Shown one piece after another: positions 47,601 to 56,170 of a DNA stretch of 64,000 nt. The translations under genes were made by a program, and so were the position numbers. Source of the DNA: Bacteroidota bacterium (GTDB lineage Bacteria > Bacteroidota > Bacteroidia > Chitinophagales > Chitinophagaceae); NCBI GenBank assembly GCA_005882315.1, contig VBAR01000002.1, positions 434,001 through 498,000 of the forward strand. The letters are read 5' to 3'. The notes under the pieces are model-generated. The model saw nothing but the letters and a program-made list of their open reading frames with translations. It did no database searches and was not told the DNA's origin. Each line of letters opens with the position of its first letter. The stretch's first letter is position 1.

Positions 47601-47801
47601 TTACAGGACATACGTATTGGTTACACGTGGGTGGCAGGGGAGAAGCGCTCGCAAATATTTAAATCAATAGAAGCCTATTGTTATATCTATAATCCCTGTA
47701 TTATCTGGAGAGCGAATAAACACAATATCGACCCGGATTATTATAAGGATGACCTGCCGGCATCGAGCAGTTTCACATTCGGGGTGAGGCTGGCATTATA
47801 G
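44616..47801 (+). CDS. susC: SusC/RagA-family TonB-linked outer membrane protein
   Basis: The 1061-residue protein has a signal peptide (1-18), a carboxypeptidase-D-like regulatory domain (about 22-95: IKGKVIDEDGTPILIATISI, GTITDKFGFF), a plug (GNNTGINIRGISSIF, VVDNFPYDG, ITVLKDAAAASIWGAAAGNG) and a barrel ending FGVRLAL. These proteins import bulky ligands with a SusD lid and TonB energy. SusD lies 28 bases downstream, then an exported thioredoxin-like gene. No glycoside hydrolase is nearby, so a peptide or other substrate is possible. Confidence 0.95.
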   Translation: MKLSILMLAIICPFFSMCQPIVIKGKVIDEDGTPILIATISIKGTNRGTITDKFGFFLLEGTKLNDTLIVSASGYETKEEPNNERGQVTIMLKRKVTKLEEVILHSGYQTVSRERATGSFSKVDNDLINRSTSTGILARLQSLVPGMLFDKNSGNNTGINIRGISSIFASSRPLIVVDNFPYDGDLQNINPNDVESITVLKDAAAASIWGAAAGNGVVVITTKSGRFAQPLKIQATSNFTINKSPDLFYFPQMSSADFIGLEKYLFNQGFYNSTISNTTNRPVLSPVVEILARQRSGLISQGQADSLINPMLSMDARNDIQSYFYRSSLRQQHAVSLEGGSATNNYFLSFGADKDESTLVGNEFNRFTVLAKNVFRPTPKLQVQVSVNFIQSKGRNNNNGGNRISPGGGKSSLYPYADLADDNGNALAIVKDYRAGYIDTAGRPYLLDWKYRPIDELYLTDNRTNLQNVTLNAGFRYEVFRFLSVEVRYQYSNERRDNEINYDGASYFSRNLINRYSQVNGASVKNIIPKGGVLDQTDGNMLSHSGRAQLNFNHSWSGVHELVAIAGTEVRQINTHSHSNRSYGYNDEFLTSSNIDYVNNYPIYGSLSSPSRIPNFLSYSDQLNRYVSLFANAAYTLHSKYIISGSVRKDASNLFGVKTNQRGVPLWSAGVAWDIAKENFYSFNVLPVCRLRITYGYSGNIDNTRSAFPTIEYASSPDAVTNLPYAVIANPANPSIRWEKVGILNFGIDFGFKNNRVSGSLEYYRKDAKDLFSSVPADLTTGFLSLIVNAANIKGRGVDLQVNSINIKGSVEWSSSFLFSYSANTVARYFTNLSTARSYVGFGNTINPLEGKYVYALFSYRWAGLDTIGDPQGIVGGQVSKNYTAIRNDSIGALKYHGSTSPLCFGSIRNTFVWKGMSISANVSFKTNYYYRRNSINYSSLVNGWTTHGDYALRWQSKGDEAFTSVPSFVYPVVSARDEVYTYSEVTVERADHIRLQDIRIGYTWVAGEKRSQIFKSIEAYCYIYNPCIIWRANKHNIDPDYYKDDLPASSSFTFGVRLAL

Positions 47802-47829
47802 GATTTTTTATCATTAAAATATTTATACA

Positions 47830-49176
47830 ATGAAAAAAATAATAAAGGTACTACTGATCGTTTCGGTATTTACATCCTGCAAAAAATTCCTGGATGAGAA
47901 ACCTGATAAGTCAGTTGCAGTACCTTCCACACTGCAGGACATGCAGGCCATTCTCGATAACCAATCAAATTTAAATATTGCTTACTCAAGCCTGGCAGAA
48001 ATCGCCGCCGATGATTACTATCTAACTTATGCCGATTGGGCCGCCTCAAGTGATAATGACCGGCTAAATCATATATGGGATGCAAACGCTGAGTATCCCA
48101 ATAACTGGATCGGGCCTTATAAGGCACTTCTCTATGCAAACACAGTGCTTGATAATATTGAGAATATTCCCGTGACCGAATCAAATTTAAATTTATGGAA
48201 CAACTGCAAGGGACAGGCGCTTTTTTTCAGGTCATTCATTTTTTTTCAGACAGCCCAACTCTATAGCCTTCCATGGGAGAACAATGGTACTCATGAAGGT
48301 TTGGGTATTCCATTACGATTAACTGCCGCTATTGATGAACCAACCATTCGTTCGACCATCCAGCAAACGTATGATCAGTTAATTGCCGATGCGACGGCAG
48401 CGGTATCACTTTTGCAAACTGATAATGTTGTAAAGACCAGACCCAACAAAGGGGCAGCATTTGGGTTGCTTGCAAGAATCTATCTTTCCATGCGGCAATA
48501 CGAACTGGCCGGTCGTTATGCCGATTCCTGTTTACAACTCTACGGCCAGCTTATTGATTATAATACGATCAATGCCGCCGCTACCATCCCTTTTTTGATC
48601 TTCAATCCCGAAGTGATATTTCATAGTACCAGTCCCGGCAGCAGTATACTTAATTCAGCGCGTGCCAAGGTAGATTCAGTTTTATTCGGTTCATACATGG
48701 TCAATGATCTTCGCAGAACTGTTTTCTTTAAGAACAATGGTAATGGAACCTATGGCTTCAAAGGACATTACCACGGCGCCGTTGCCAATAGTTTTTTCAA
48801 TGGGATCACTACTGATGAAATGTGGTTGATCAAAGCTGAATGTTTAGCACGTACGGGTAGTACGGGCAATGCGATGGCTGCACTTAATACCTTACTGATA
48901 AAAAGATGGAAGGCTGGAACATTTGTTCCATTCACGGCGGGTGACGCAACAGCCGCACTCAATATTATACTTTCAGAAAGGAGGAAAGAGCTTTTATTCC
49001 GTGGTCTTCGATGGCAAGACCTGCGAAGACTCAATTTCGAAACTGCTTATATGAAAACGCTAACACGACAATTAAATTTACAGGTTTATAGTTTAGTGCC
49101 GGGCGATCTGCGCTACGCAATGCTGATACCCAGTGATGTAATTAAGTTGACTGGTATTCCACAAAATCCAAGGTGA
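47830..49176 (+). CDS. susD: SusD/RagB-family lipoprotein
   Basis: The 448-residue protein has a lipoprotein signal with lipobox cysteine at residue 17 (VFTSCKKFLDEKP). The SusD pattern follows: TPR-like helices with ALFFRSFIFFQTAQLYSLPW, IPLRLTAAIDEPTIRSTIQQTYDQL, GLLARIYLSMRQYELA and a C-terminal LSERRKELLFRGLRWQDLRRLN. It is the surface ligand-binding lid for the upstream SusC. It precedes the thioredoxin gene by 4 bases. The substrate cannot be read from sequence. Confidence 0.93.
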   Translation: MKKIIKVLLIVSVFTSCKKFLDEKPDKSVAVPSTLQDMQAILDNQSNLNIAYSSLAEIAADDYYLTYADWAASSDNDRLNHIWDANAEYPNNWIGPYKALLYANTVLDNIENIPVTESNLNLWNNCKGQALFFRSFIFFQTAQLYSLPWENNGTHEGLGIPLRLTAAIDEPTIRSTIQQTYDQLIADATAAVSLLQTDNVVKTRPNKGAAFGLLARIYLSMRQYELAGRYADSCLQLYGQLIDYNTINAAATIPFLIFNPEVIFHSTSPGSSILNSARAKVDSVLFGSYMVNDLRRTVFFKNNGNGTYGFKGHYHGAVANSFFNGITTDEMWLIKAECLARTGSTGNAMAALNTLLIKRWKAGTFVPFTAGDATAALNIILSERRKELLFRGLRWQDLRRLNFETAYMKTLTRQLNLQVYSLVPGDLRYAMLIPSDVIKLTGIPQNPR

Positions 49177-49180
49177 AAGT

Positions 49181-50389
49181 ATGCGACAATTAATTTTTTC
49201 ATTTCTGGTTTTAATGACCCTTTCGCTACGGTCACAAACACTGAAGCCAGGCGATCAATATCCGGACGTTAAGTTGGGCAAGATCCTTAATGGCTCTATA
49301 GAAGCAGTGTCACTGCGTGGAATAAATAAATATGTGCTTCTTGATTTCGGGTCAACTGATTGTTTGCCCTGCCTGAAGTTATTGCCGAAGCTGAATGTAC
49401 TACAGGAGAAATTTAAGAAAGATATTCAAATATTCATGGTCACGAAAGAGCCAGCAGGTAAAGTAAAAAAGTTTCTTACGAATGTTCCGATAGCTAAGGA
49501 TTTGAGGCTTCCTATAATTGTTGAAGACAGTATGCTGGCGAAAGTGTTTCCTCATTATGGAATTCCACATGAAGTATGGCTCGCGCCAAATGGTGAAGTA
49601 CTCGCTATAACAAAACATGAATATGTTTCAGAGGAAAATTTTGCTGCCGTTATAAGTGGGGTTAAGCCATCCTGGCCGATCAAAGCGGACAACAGTTATG
49701 ATGAGAGCCTTTCCCTGATGGAAGTGGAAACAACCCATAAAATTCATCATTCAATAATTACAAAGTTTTTAGAAGGAGTACGAACAACCGGAAAGATGGG
49801 AATCTTAGAATCTTCGCTGCGATTTGAACGTTTTATCAATTATACAAAGTTTGATCTGTACAATATTGCTTATGGACATAGTCTTCCAACCCCTTACCCG
49901 CGGCTTTTTTTAATTGATGGAAGTATTCGCAATGATTTTTTTTATGATGAAAGTCTCGGATATAAGGAAGAATGGAAAAGAAAAAATAGCTATTGTTATG
50001 AGATCGTGTTTGATAGCGTGAGCGAGAGTGACCGATATAAAAAGATGAGAAATGATCTTGATTTTTCGCTCGGATTAGCCTCTTCATTGCAAAAAAGAAA
50101 AACAGTTTGCCTGATACTTACAAAGATTGCTGATACCGCCACTCTTTCCACAACGAATGGTTCCACTATTCAATCGCTTATTTCCTCAATGAACAGGAGC
50201 GGGAAATTTCCTTTGATCGTTAACGAGACAGGATCAACGACAAAGCAATTGGGAAAGATCTATATAGGGTTTGAAGAGACTGCTGTAACAAACGAGTCCG
50301 CACTTATCAAGTTATTACGGAAATACGGATTTGAACTTAAGGAAGGTGAAAGAGAAATTGAGTTGCTAGTAATTGAGCGAAAAAAATAA
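49181..50389 (+). CDS. Exported thioredoxin-fold (TlpA-like) protein
   Basis: The 402-residue protein has a signal peptide (1-18). The TlpA/AhpC-like domain (about 20-160) shows KPGDQYPDVKLG, LLDFGSTDCLPCLKLLPKL with CLPC active site, and YGIPHEVWLAPNGEVLAI. Residues 165-402 form a second, unrecognised domain common in Bacteroidota exported thioredoxins. It is the third gene of the susCD operon. A redox or thiol-delivery role for the imported ligand is inferred. An intrinsic terminator follows directly. Confidence 0.85.
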   Translation: MRQLIFSFLVLMTLSLRSQTLKPGDQYPDVKLGKILNGSIEAVSLRGINKYVLLDFGSTDCLPCLKLLPKLNVLQEKFKKDIQIFMVTKEPAGKVKKFLTNVPIAKDLRLPIIVEDSMLAKVFPHYGIPHEVWLAPNGEVLAITKHEYVSEENFAAVISGVKPSWPIKADNSYDESLSLMEVETTHKIHHSIITKFLEGVRTTGKMGILESSLRFERFINYTKFDLYNIAYGHSLPTPYPRLFLIDGSIRNDFFYDESLGYKEEWKRKNSYCYEIVFDSVSESDRYKKMRNDLDFSLGLASSLQKRKTVCLILTKIADTATLSTTNGSTIQSLISSMNRSGKFPLIVNETGSTTKQLGKIYIGFEETAVTNESALIKLLRKYGFELKEGEREIELLVIERKK

Positions 50390-50390
50390 A

Positions 50391-50418
50391 AGAAGAAGGG
50401 CCAGCCCTTCTTCTTTTT
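50391..50418. terminator. Bidirectional terminator hairpin
   Basis: AGAAGAAGGG pairs with CCCTTCTTCT around a CCAG loop, followed by TTTT on the plus strand and preceded by an A-rich run. It sits between convergent genes ending at 50389 and 50422 and should end both. Confidence 0.8.
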
Positions 50419-50421
50419 AAA

Positions 50422-50748
50422 TTAATCTTTTAAAATCACATGATCCGTATTGGTATGATAGAAAAGCGCATTGCCAATTTCGGTTACCATTGCCCCGGTT
50501 ATTTCCGGTTGGTTACTTCCATTATCTTCCGCTTCAATCCAACATACATAATCATCACCGGTACAGGGATCAGGCGCTTGTGTGTACTTAGTCGTGTAAT
50601 CAGCTTCTTCCAATGGATCACCACCCGCTTTGAGCCTGTAAAAATAGGTCGTGTCCTTTTTTGCATTTTCGTTTTTGTCGATCAAGGTGAATGCGCTGGC
50701 AGAGAGTATCACCATTAAGGCAATAAGTGCCGCAAATTGTCTTTTCAT
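50422..50748 (-). CDS. Small secreted DUF6520-like protein
   Basis: The 108-residue protein has an N-terminal signal (MKRQFAALIALMVILSASAF). The mature part is short and polar with KKDTTYFYRLKAG, two cysteines (PCTGDDYVCW) and an acidic stretch. It matches the general pattern of Bacteroidota DUF6520 peptides. The function is unknown. It is convergent with the thioredoxin gene and upstream of no clear operon partner. Confidence 0.65.
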   Translation of the reverse strand: MKRQFAALIALMVILSASAFTLIDKNENAKKDTTYFYRLKAGGDPLEEADYTTKYTQAPDPCTGDDYVCWIEAEDNGSNQPEITGAMVTEIGNALFYHTNTDHVILKD

Positions 50749-51111
50749 AATTTTAAATTTAGAAGATTTAAGAAATTGCCTACTCTATTACAGGTTTTCG
50801 GCTTGGCCTGATACGTATGCGTTTTTGGAATGGTGAATGGTGAGTTGTGAATGGTGATACGAGAAAAGGGAAAAGTGAAACGAGATTGGATATTTGATAT
50901 TGGATATTGATTGATGTTGAAATAAAAAAAGCAGGCGCACTGTGTACAGTTGCCTGCTCTCATCATAACCAGGGGTAAAAAGATTTGTGACATAAGCTTA
51001 ATTAAATGCATCACCCCTGATGTAGCCACAAGGTCTATTCTTTAAACAGGGAATAAAAATCAGGCAGGTTTCAAAATAGCAGGAATAAGTTTCAATTTGA
51101 CAGCGGAGCTT
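50749..51111. other. Gap with short low-complexity repeats
   Basis: Near 50828-50856 a GAATGGTGA-type unit recurs, and near 50890-50912 GATATTGGATATT units occur. These are short-sequence repeats common in some genomes. No gene is supported. Confidence 0.5.
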
Positions 51112-51468
51112 TTAATTGTTTTTCCGATAGAGCCCCGGCCTTTGACCTGTATGCTTTTTGAATGCGGTGATGAAATGCTGTGTTGTTTTATAACCACAGG
51201 CAGCTGCAATTGCTTTGACAGGTATATCGGTTGTGTGTAGTAAGGATTGAGCTTTCTCCATTCTTTTTTGGATGATATAATAATGGAGTGTTGCGCCGAA
51301 AAGAAATTTAAAACCGTACGTGAGTTTTACCCTGTTAATACCCGCGCGTTTGGAAAGCAGTTTAAGGGAGTACTCTCCACCCGGGTATTCATCTATTAGT
51401 GACTTTATCCAGTGAAGGGAACTATTGTCCTTTTCAGTCAGATGCGAAATTGTTTTTTTATTCATCAT
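51112..51468 (-). CDS. AraC-type DNA-binding protein, HTH only
   Basis: The 118-residue protein has the two-helix AraC domain: YSLKLLSKRAGINRVKLTYGFK and IPVKAIAAACGYKTTQHFITAFKKHTGQRPGLYRK. There is no ligand-binding domain. It lies 57 bases downstream of the LuxR-type regulator and could be in the same transcript. Another HTH-only AraC protein is at 54174. Confidence 0.85.
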   Translation of the reverse strand: MMNKKTISHLTEKDNSSLHWIKSLIDEYPGGEYSLKLLSKRAGINRVKLTYGFKFLFGATLHYYIIQKRMEKAQSLLHTTDIPVKAIAAACGYKTTQHFITAFKKHTGQRPGLYRKNN

Positions 51469-51524
51469 TCTTCAATTCAAACTTACCCCTGGCTTGAATT
51501 GGATGACGGCATTAACGGGATCGA

Positions 51525-52175
51525 TCAGGGCTTAAATAACCCATGACGAATTGCATAAACAACAATACCAACCATGTTCTTAGAATTTGTTTTTTCCATG
51601 ATATAATCCCTGTATTTCTCAACGGTCCTGTGAGTCAAATTTGTTACTTCAGCAATCTGCTTACTTGCATATTGCTCGCAGATCAATTTGATGATCTCGA
51701 TCTCTTTTTTTGAAAAAATTGTTCCACTATTCTTTTCTCCCAGTTTAGTCTGCGCGATCATTTTCGATAAGCGCAAGGAAGTGCTGTTGCAGAAATAGCT
51801 GGCTCCTCCAAATACCGCCTCTATGGCGTCAATTAATTCCTGCTTTCTTGTACTTTTCAGCAAATACCCATTAGCCCCTGCATCGAGCATTTCAACAATC
51901 AGATGATCATCACCAAACATCGTCAATGCTATTACGCCCGATTGCGGATGTTTACTTTTAATTTCCTTTGTCGCCATTATGCCATTCATAACGGGCATTT
52001 CAATATCAGTTATAACGATATCGGCTTTAGTCGTTTCCATTACCCGTACTAATTCATCGCCGTTACCCGCTTCGCCGACGATCTCGAACTTTCGTTCCTG
52101 CCCCAGCAGCATCCGGATACCTTCGCGGAACATCGGAAAGTCATCAGCTATTAATATCCTGATCGGTTGTTTCAT
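51525..52175 (-). CDS. NarL/LuxR-family response regulator
   Basis: The 216-residue protein has a receiver domain (about 5-122) with acidic pair D11-D12, phospho-acceptor D57 (VITDIEMPV) and K108 region, and a LuxR-type HTH (about 155-210: SKKEIEIIKLICEQYASKQIAE, HRTVEKYRDYIMEK). It overlaps the kinase gene by 32 bases. The pair is a NarL-type two-component system. Its stimulus is unknown; adjacent AraC and secreted proteins are possible targets. Confidence 0.93.
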   Translation of the reverse strand: MKQPIRILIADDFPMFREGIRMLLGQERKFEIVGEAGNGDELVRVMETTKADIVITDIEMPVMNGIMATKEIKSKHPQSGVIALTMFGDDHLIVEMLDAGANGYLLKSTRKQELIDAIEAVFGGASYFCNSTSLRLSKMIAQTKLGEKNSGTIFSKKEIEIIKLICEQYASKQIAEVTNLTHRTVEKYRDYIMEKTNSKNMVGIVVYAIRHGLFKP

Positions 52176-52929
52176 TTTTATCAGTTATTGGTATTTCAAA
52201 AAAATATTCCGTTCCATCCTTTGCACCCGTAGTGCATGTTAACCTTCCCCCGAGCATTTCGGTCCTGTTCTGTAAACTGCTTATTCCAAGCCCGGTCTTT
52301 TCAAATTTATTTTTCTCTAATGATATCCCTATTCCATTGTCTTTGTACAAAAGATAGAGTTTCCTCTTTTTTTCAGTGATCACGACCTGTACATTTCCTG
52401 CACCGGAATGCTTCACAGCATTATGAATCAATTCCTGCATGATCCGGTAAACATGCAGCCCGTAATACAAACTCAATTCCTTTTTTAACCGGTACTGCAG
52501 TTCGAGTTTTATCGGGGTGACCTCGCTGTACTGTTCAAAAAAATCTTTTAATGCAGTATGCAGTCCTTTTGTGACGAGTGCTTTGGGAGTAAGATTTTTC
52601 GCAATGCCATTAAACCGTTCATATAACAAGCTCATATTCCGGCCGGCTTTTTCAAGGTGAGCTTTACTTTTTTCATTGATACTTTCTGCGGCATCTATAT
52701 GGATCTGCGTCACTGCGAGCAGCGGCCCGAGCTCGTCATGGAGATCGCGTGCTATGCGGGTACGTTCCATTTCAAGCATTTCTATTTCAGCACGATAATT
52801 CTGACTTAACAATTTAAAATGCCTGCGGTGGCTCCTGAGCATACTGATCGCAAAATAAATTATTATACTTCCTAAAGTTATGCCGGTGATCAGGACTGCA
52901 AGATATATTGTCGTTTCATTGGTATCCAT
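52144..52929 (-). CDS. HisKA_3-type sensor histidine kinase
   Basis: The 261-residue protein has one N-terminal membrane helix (about 8-30), a short coiled coil, a HisKA_3 domain with ERTRIARDLHDELGPLLA (H64) and a HATPase domain with ELIHNAVKH, DNGIGI and GLGISSLQNR. There is no separate sensor domain, so sensing may depend on a partner. The multi-helix membrane protein encoded just upstream and overlapping by 40 bases could be that partner. Confidence 0.92.
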   Translation of the reverse strand: MDTNETTIYLAVLITGITLGSIIIYFAISMLRSHRRHFKLLSQNYRAEIEMLEMERTRIARDLHDELGPLLAVTQIHIDAAESINEKSKAHLEKAGRNMSLLYERFNGIAKNLTPKALVTKGLHTALKDFFEQYSEVTPIKLELQYRLKKELSLYYGLHVYRIMQELIHNAVKHSGAGNVQVVITEKKRKLYLLYKDNGIGISLEKNKFEKTGLGISSLQNRTEMLGGRLTCTTGAKDGTEYFFEIPITDKNETTDQDINS

Positions 52930-53543
52930 AGTATCGCAAAGGCAAAGATTAAGTTGGTTAGTAAATTAATGTAGGCAAATATTTCGTATATCCTTACCCT
53001 GAAAACCTTTGTCCTGTTAAGACCATAAACCCAAAAAATTTCTACCAGGATGGTGTATGTTAAATAAAGTATCAAACCAAGACAAACGAGGAAAACAGGG
53101 TTCAGTAATAAAGAGGATGGTTCTTTAAACATTTCCTTGTTTACTATATTGATAGCGAGAATTACGATGATGGTGGAATAGCAGATGATGAAATAGGAAT
53201 TAAACGAATTTATGCTTCCTTTTGTCAATATCTCCGTTATCCAACCGACCAAAAAAAGGGACTGAATAATTAAATATAGCCGGTTATTATTCCTGTAAAG
53301 TCCCCACCTTCGAAATTGCCAGTTGATAATAATGGCCTCAAGTAAAGAGAAGATATTATAATAGACAGCGTTTGAATACCCGGCTTTCATTAGTATAATA
53401 CTCAGTACCTCATTTGTGAAACCGAGCCATATCAGGATGAGAAAAGGCAAAAAAGCCGGGTCAGTTTTTTTGACCCTGACCCAGCCGATAACCGCACCGA
53501 TCCCAACCGATAAACTGAACGCCGCGTTTAATTCAAATGTCAT
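52890..53543 (-). CDS. Multi-helix membrane protein in a two-component operon
   Basis: The 217-residue protein has about six or seven membrane helices and no known domain. Basic/acidic loops are short. It overlaps the histidine kinase gene by 40 bases and follows a small gene by 13. The tight arrangement suggests a sensing or membrane partner for the kinase, which is inferred from operon structure. Confidence 0.75.
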   Translation of the reverse strand: MTFELNAAFSLSVGIGAVIGWVRVKKTDPAFLPFLILIWLGFTNEVLSIILMKAGYSNAVYYNIFSLLEAIIINWQFRRWGLYRNNNRLYLIIQSLFLVGWITEILTKGSINSFNSYFIICYSTIIVILAINIVNKEMFKEPSSLLLNPVFLVCLGLILYLTYTILVEIFWVYGLNRTKVFRVRIYEIFAYINLLTNLIFAFAILWIPMKRQYILQS

Positions 53544-53556
53544 TTAACTAAATTAT

Positions 53557-53916
53557 TTAACTGTTCAATGGTGAATCATCCGGACAAATGTCAGGGCACC
53601 TGTTCCCTCTTTCGAAAATATCATCCTCTTCGCCTGGTACCAATGTCTCTGTTTCCGGCGGCAGGATGTCATTGCCCTCGCTATCCGTAGCGACAATGAT
53701 AGCATGAATTTTTAAATCTTCACTCATTCCATAATAAATTCTCATGCCTTCGCAACCTGATTTGGCCAGCAGGGTGTCAAATGGCGCCCGCGAAAATGCT
53801 TCTGAGAGTGGCAGAATGTTCTGATCCTGGAATTGCTGTTTCAAAATGTTTTCTTTTTCTGAACGGTACAAGGCGGTCATAGCTACGCCCTCTAACAGGG
53901 AAATGAAGTGGTTCAT
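53557..53916 (-). CDS. Unknown small protein, first gene of the two-component operon
   Basis: ATG 53916 (MNHFISLLEGVAMTALYRS) is taken; ATG 53958 is an alternative. About 119 residues. The C-terminus is acidic and ends RCPDICPDDSPLNS with two cysteines. No signal peptide is evident and no family is recognised. Its position suggests a link to the two-component system. A peptide-precursor role was considered and is not supported. Confidence 0.55.
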   Translation of the reverse strand: MNHFISLLEGVAMTALYRSEKENILKQQFQDQNILPLSEAFSRAPFDTLLAKSGCEGMRIYYGMSEDLKIHAIIVATDSEGNDILPPETETLVPGEEDDIFERGNRCPDICPDDSPLNS

Positions 53917-54014
53917 GATGGATTTGTTTTGTTGAGCTTCGAAAGTTGTCGATTTCAAAACGAATTAAAATCCGGCTTCCACGAGTATATGAGGTGTGTT
54001 TCCACGACTAAAGT

Positions 54015-54078
54015 GATTCGGGAAAAAAATGATCACGGTTTATTTTGATTAGTTATTGCGATTGTGTTTTCCCGAATC
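54015..54078. promoter_or_regulatory. 12-bp inverted repeat with 40-base spacer
   Basis: GATTCGGGAAAA (54015-54026) and TTTTCCCGAATC (54067-54078) are perfectly complementary. They lie between the divergent operon starting at 53916 and the AraC gene at 54174. Paired operator half-sites, or a large hairpin, would both fit. Confidence 0.5.
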
Positions 54079-54173
54079 GCTTTCAGCCGCAAACCAGTCA
54101 GTGTATTTTGTGATGGCAGGTATAAAATATCCTGCGATGAAATTTAAAACTATGTAAACCAAAATTTAATTCT

Positions 54174-54524
54174 ATGCAAGATTACAGTACCCTAACTAAC
54201 AAAGACATTGCTGCGAAAGCCCGCGCTCTTATACTCGCGGACCTGTCAATTTATGATTCGGTGCCCGCACTCGCAAAGAAGGCCGGAACCAATCCATACA
54301 CATTAAAAAAAGTCTTTAAAGAAATGTATGGCGAAAGTGTTTTCCAGTTTTCGCGGACACAGCGGATGGAGCTGGCTCAAAAGTTATTGCAAGAAACAAA
54401 TTATACCCTTCAGACGATAGGAGAGATGGTGGGTTATTCTGAAGGAAATAATTTCCAGGCATCGTTCAAAGTTGTTACAGGAATGACGCCGGGGGCGTTC
54501 AGGAGGAGAATAGGTGTCATATAG
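54174..54524 (+). CDS. AraC-type DNA-binding protein, HTH only
   Basis: The 116-residue protein has DSVPALAKKAGTNPYTLKKVFK and YTLQTIGEMVGYSEGNNFQASFKVVTGMTPGAFRR, an AraC HTH domain without a sensor part. It is divergent from the two-component operon, separated by a region with a long inverted repeat. It may control that operon. It resembles but does not duplicate the protein at 51112. Confidence 0.87.
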   Translation: MQDYSTLTNKDIAAKARALILADLSIYDSVPALAKKAGTNPYTLKKVFKEMYGESVFQFSRTQRMELAQKLLQETNYTLQTIGEMVGYSEGNNFQASFKVVTGMTPGAFRRRIGVI

Positions 54525-54581
54525 AGTGAGCTTTTGAATTGAAAACAGCGATCGGTAGCGGGACGGCAGAGACGAAGTTTT

Positions 54582-55841
54582 TTAGTTAAAAACGGTCTCA
54601 ATTGCGTTTTGCTTTTCATTCGAAGGGTATTCGACTGCTGTTAACTCGTCTCCGTCTATAATTGTGTAAGGATCTTTTTCATTTCTATTTTTAAATTCAA
54701 TGAAAGAGTATTTATTGTCTGCATCGAACTCACCCATGTCTGGTTTCATTCTTTCAAAATAGCCCACTTTCATAACCAGGTCCCGGAATATGAGTGTAAC
54801 GGGAGCGGTAGTCGGTGCATACACACCGGGGTATTCCCGATTGATCGCAGAACCTATCATATCTTTTGTCATCCCCATTCTTCTTATTTTATCAAGATAA
54901 ATGTCCAGGTATTTTTCTTTTATTTCATCACTTAAGAATGATCGCCTGATCATCTCTTCTACTTTTTCTCTTTGTGTCAGTAGTTGGGTGATGATCCGGT
55001 TTGTTCTTACCGCCTGCATTCCGATCCCATCCGCAAATATTCTGAAATCAGGCTGGCCATAAAATCCATTCCTACTATAAGAGGCACCTGAAAGATCATC
55101 TTTATAAAGTTCAAGCGCCATATCTGTTTCCTGTGGTGTATGCAGTACGGTACTCATCAGATCATAGGCAGGGGATAATGTATAGTCTCCCATCACCGTT
55201 TGTATCAGTGAGAAATTTTTAAGATGAGCATCGCCATTCGAGAATAAGTAATTGAATAATACAAGCCTGAAAAGTTCTTCTAATGCCAATGGATAAGCAG
55301 CAACATGTTCCTGTATCAATTTACCGATCTCTTCATAGCTTCCCTCGTATTTGAAATTTTCTCCCTGGTTATGCCGGCTGCGTCCACTGATCTGTGCCAT
55401 ATCTTCCTGCAGGTGTTTTGTTCCATCAGCCTTTACATCGAAGCGGCGTGTAATATATGCAGGTGTACCATCTTTAAAATAGATCAGTGCATTAGCTGCT
55501 GTCCTGATGCCAAATACCTGCGAAGCAATTTGCATCGTCAGGTGTTCATTTTCCGGTGCCTGTTCATGTGAGGCGATCAATACAGCTGGTGGGATGGGTT
55601 TAAGAATATATTGACCCCCTTTTTCTGTTAACACCAATTGTTTATTCTCCAACCGTAACGAATATTTTAACTGCACTCCTGAAATTGATAAGCGTTTTGT
55701 CTTTTCCTGGTACACAGGAAGGTTGCCCGAGTTAGGTGTATCAAAAGAAAGGGCAGGAGAGATCCTTACGCCATCAAATAATTGGCGGCGGCAATTGCTG
55801 CAATAGCCTTCTGTATTTTTTTTATAACATCCGGGACACAT
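54582..55841 (-). CDS. hipT: HipA/HipT-like serine/threonine kinase toxin
   Basis: The 419-residue protein begins with a zinc-ribbon-like CPGCYKKNTEGYCSNC (C2, C5, C14, C17), then LSISGVQ (51-57), the glycine-rich loop with an SIS motif as in HipT. The kinase has GDAHLKNF (D204, N209) and SPAYDL (D227). HipA-type kinases phosphorylate aminoacyl-tRNA synthetases and stall growth. The N-terminal HipA subdomain is split off as a separate gene, two bases upstream. The target is not readable. Confidence 0.88.
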   Translation of the reverse strand: MCPGCYKKNTEGYCSNCRRQLFDGVRISPALSFDTPNSGNLPVYQEKTKRLSISGVQLKYSLRLENKQLVLTEKGGQYILKPIPPAVLIASHEQAPENEHLTMQIASQVFGIRTAANALIYFKDGTPAYITRRFDVKADGTKHLQEDMAQISGRSRHNQGENFKYEGSYEEIGKLIQEHVAAYPLALEELFRLVLFNYLFSNGDAHLKNFSLIQTVMGDYTLSPAYDLMSTVLHTPQETDMALELYKDDLSGASYSRNGFYGQPDFRIFADGIGMQAVRTNRIITQLLTQREKVEEMIRRSFLSDEIKEKYLDIYLDKIRRMGMTKDMIGSAINREYPGVYAPTTAPVTLIFRDLVMKVGYFERMKPDMGEFDADNKYSFIEFKNRNEKDPYTIIDGDELTAVEYPSNEKQNAIETVFN

Positions 55842-55843
55842 AG

Positions 55844-56170
55844 TTATTCTATTATTTCTTTTACAGTGATGGCACCGATCGTGTCATCACCTGCTGTTTT
55901 CAGTAAACGTGTGAAATCATCCTGCTCATCGATCTTCAAAAGACGACATTGAATATCTTTATTTATTCCTTCCGATAATAACCCGGTAAAAAATGAAAAT
56001 AATACCGGGCTCCGGTGTTCCGCTTTAGTTTTTGGAATTGTCAGGCTGATGGATGGGAGGGTTGCATTCGCCAGGTAATTTTCAGTATATATAAACCGAT
56101 AATCATCCGGAGCTTTTTTTTCGAGATGACCCGCCAGGATACCATTATAATATATACCCGCTTTTGCCAT
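55844..56170 (-). CDS. hipS: HipS-like N-terminal HipA subdomain protein
   Basis: The 108-residue protein matches the HipA N-terminal subdomain: GILAGHLEKKAPDDYRFIY, LPSISLTIPKTK, LFSFFTGLLSEGINKDIQCR and DDTIGAITV. In E. coli HipBST this piece is a separate antitoxin (HipS). Here it lies between a HipB-like HTH gene (1-base overlap, TAATG) and the kinase gene. The antitoxin function is inferred from that parallel. Confidence 0.82.
   Translation of the reverse strand: MAKAGIYYNGILAGHLEKKAPDDYRFIYTENYLANATLPSISLTIPKTKAEHRSPVLFSFFTGLLSEGINKDIQCRLLKIDEQDDFTRLLKTAGDDTIGAITVKEIIE

Noticed and set aside
44616-50389. SusCD locus as a polysaccharide utilisation locus
   Set aside because: No glycoside hydrolase, sulfatase or hybrid two-component regulator is present, so a glycan substrate is not supported.
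50828-50912. Short repeats as a regulatory array
   Set aside because: They are low-complexity short-sequence repeats with no gene-specific placement.
53557-53916. Cysteine-containing tail as a RiPP precursor
   Set aside because: No maturase or leader is adjacent; the operon is a two-component one.
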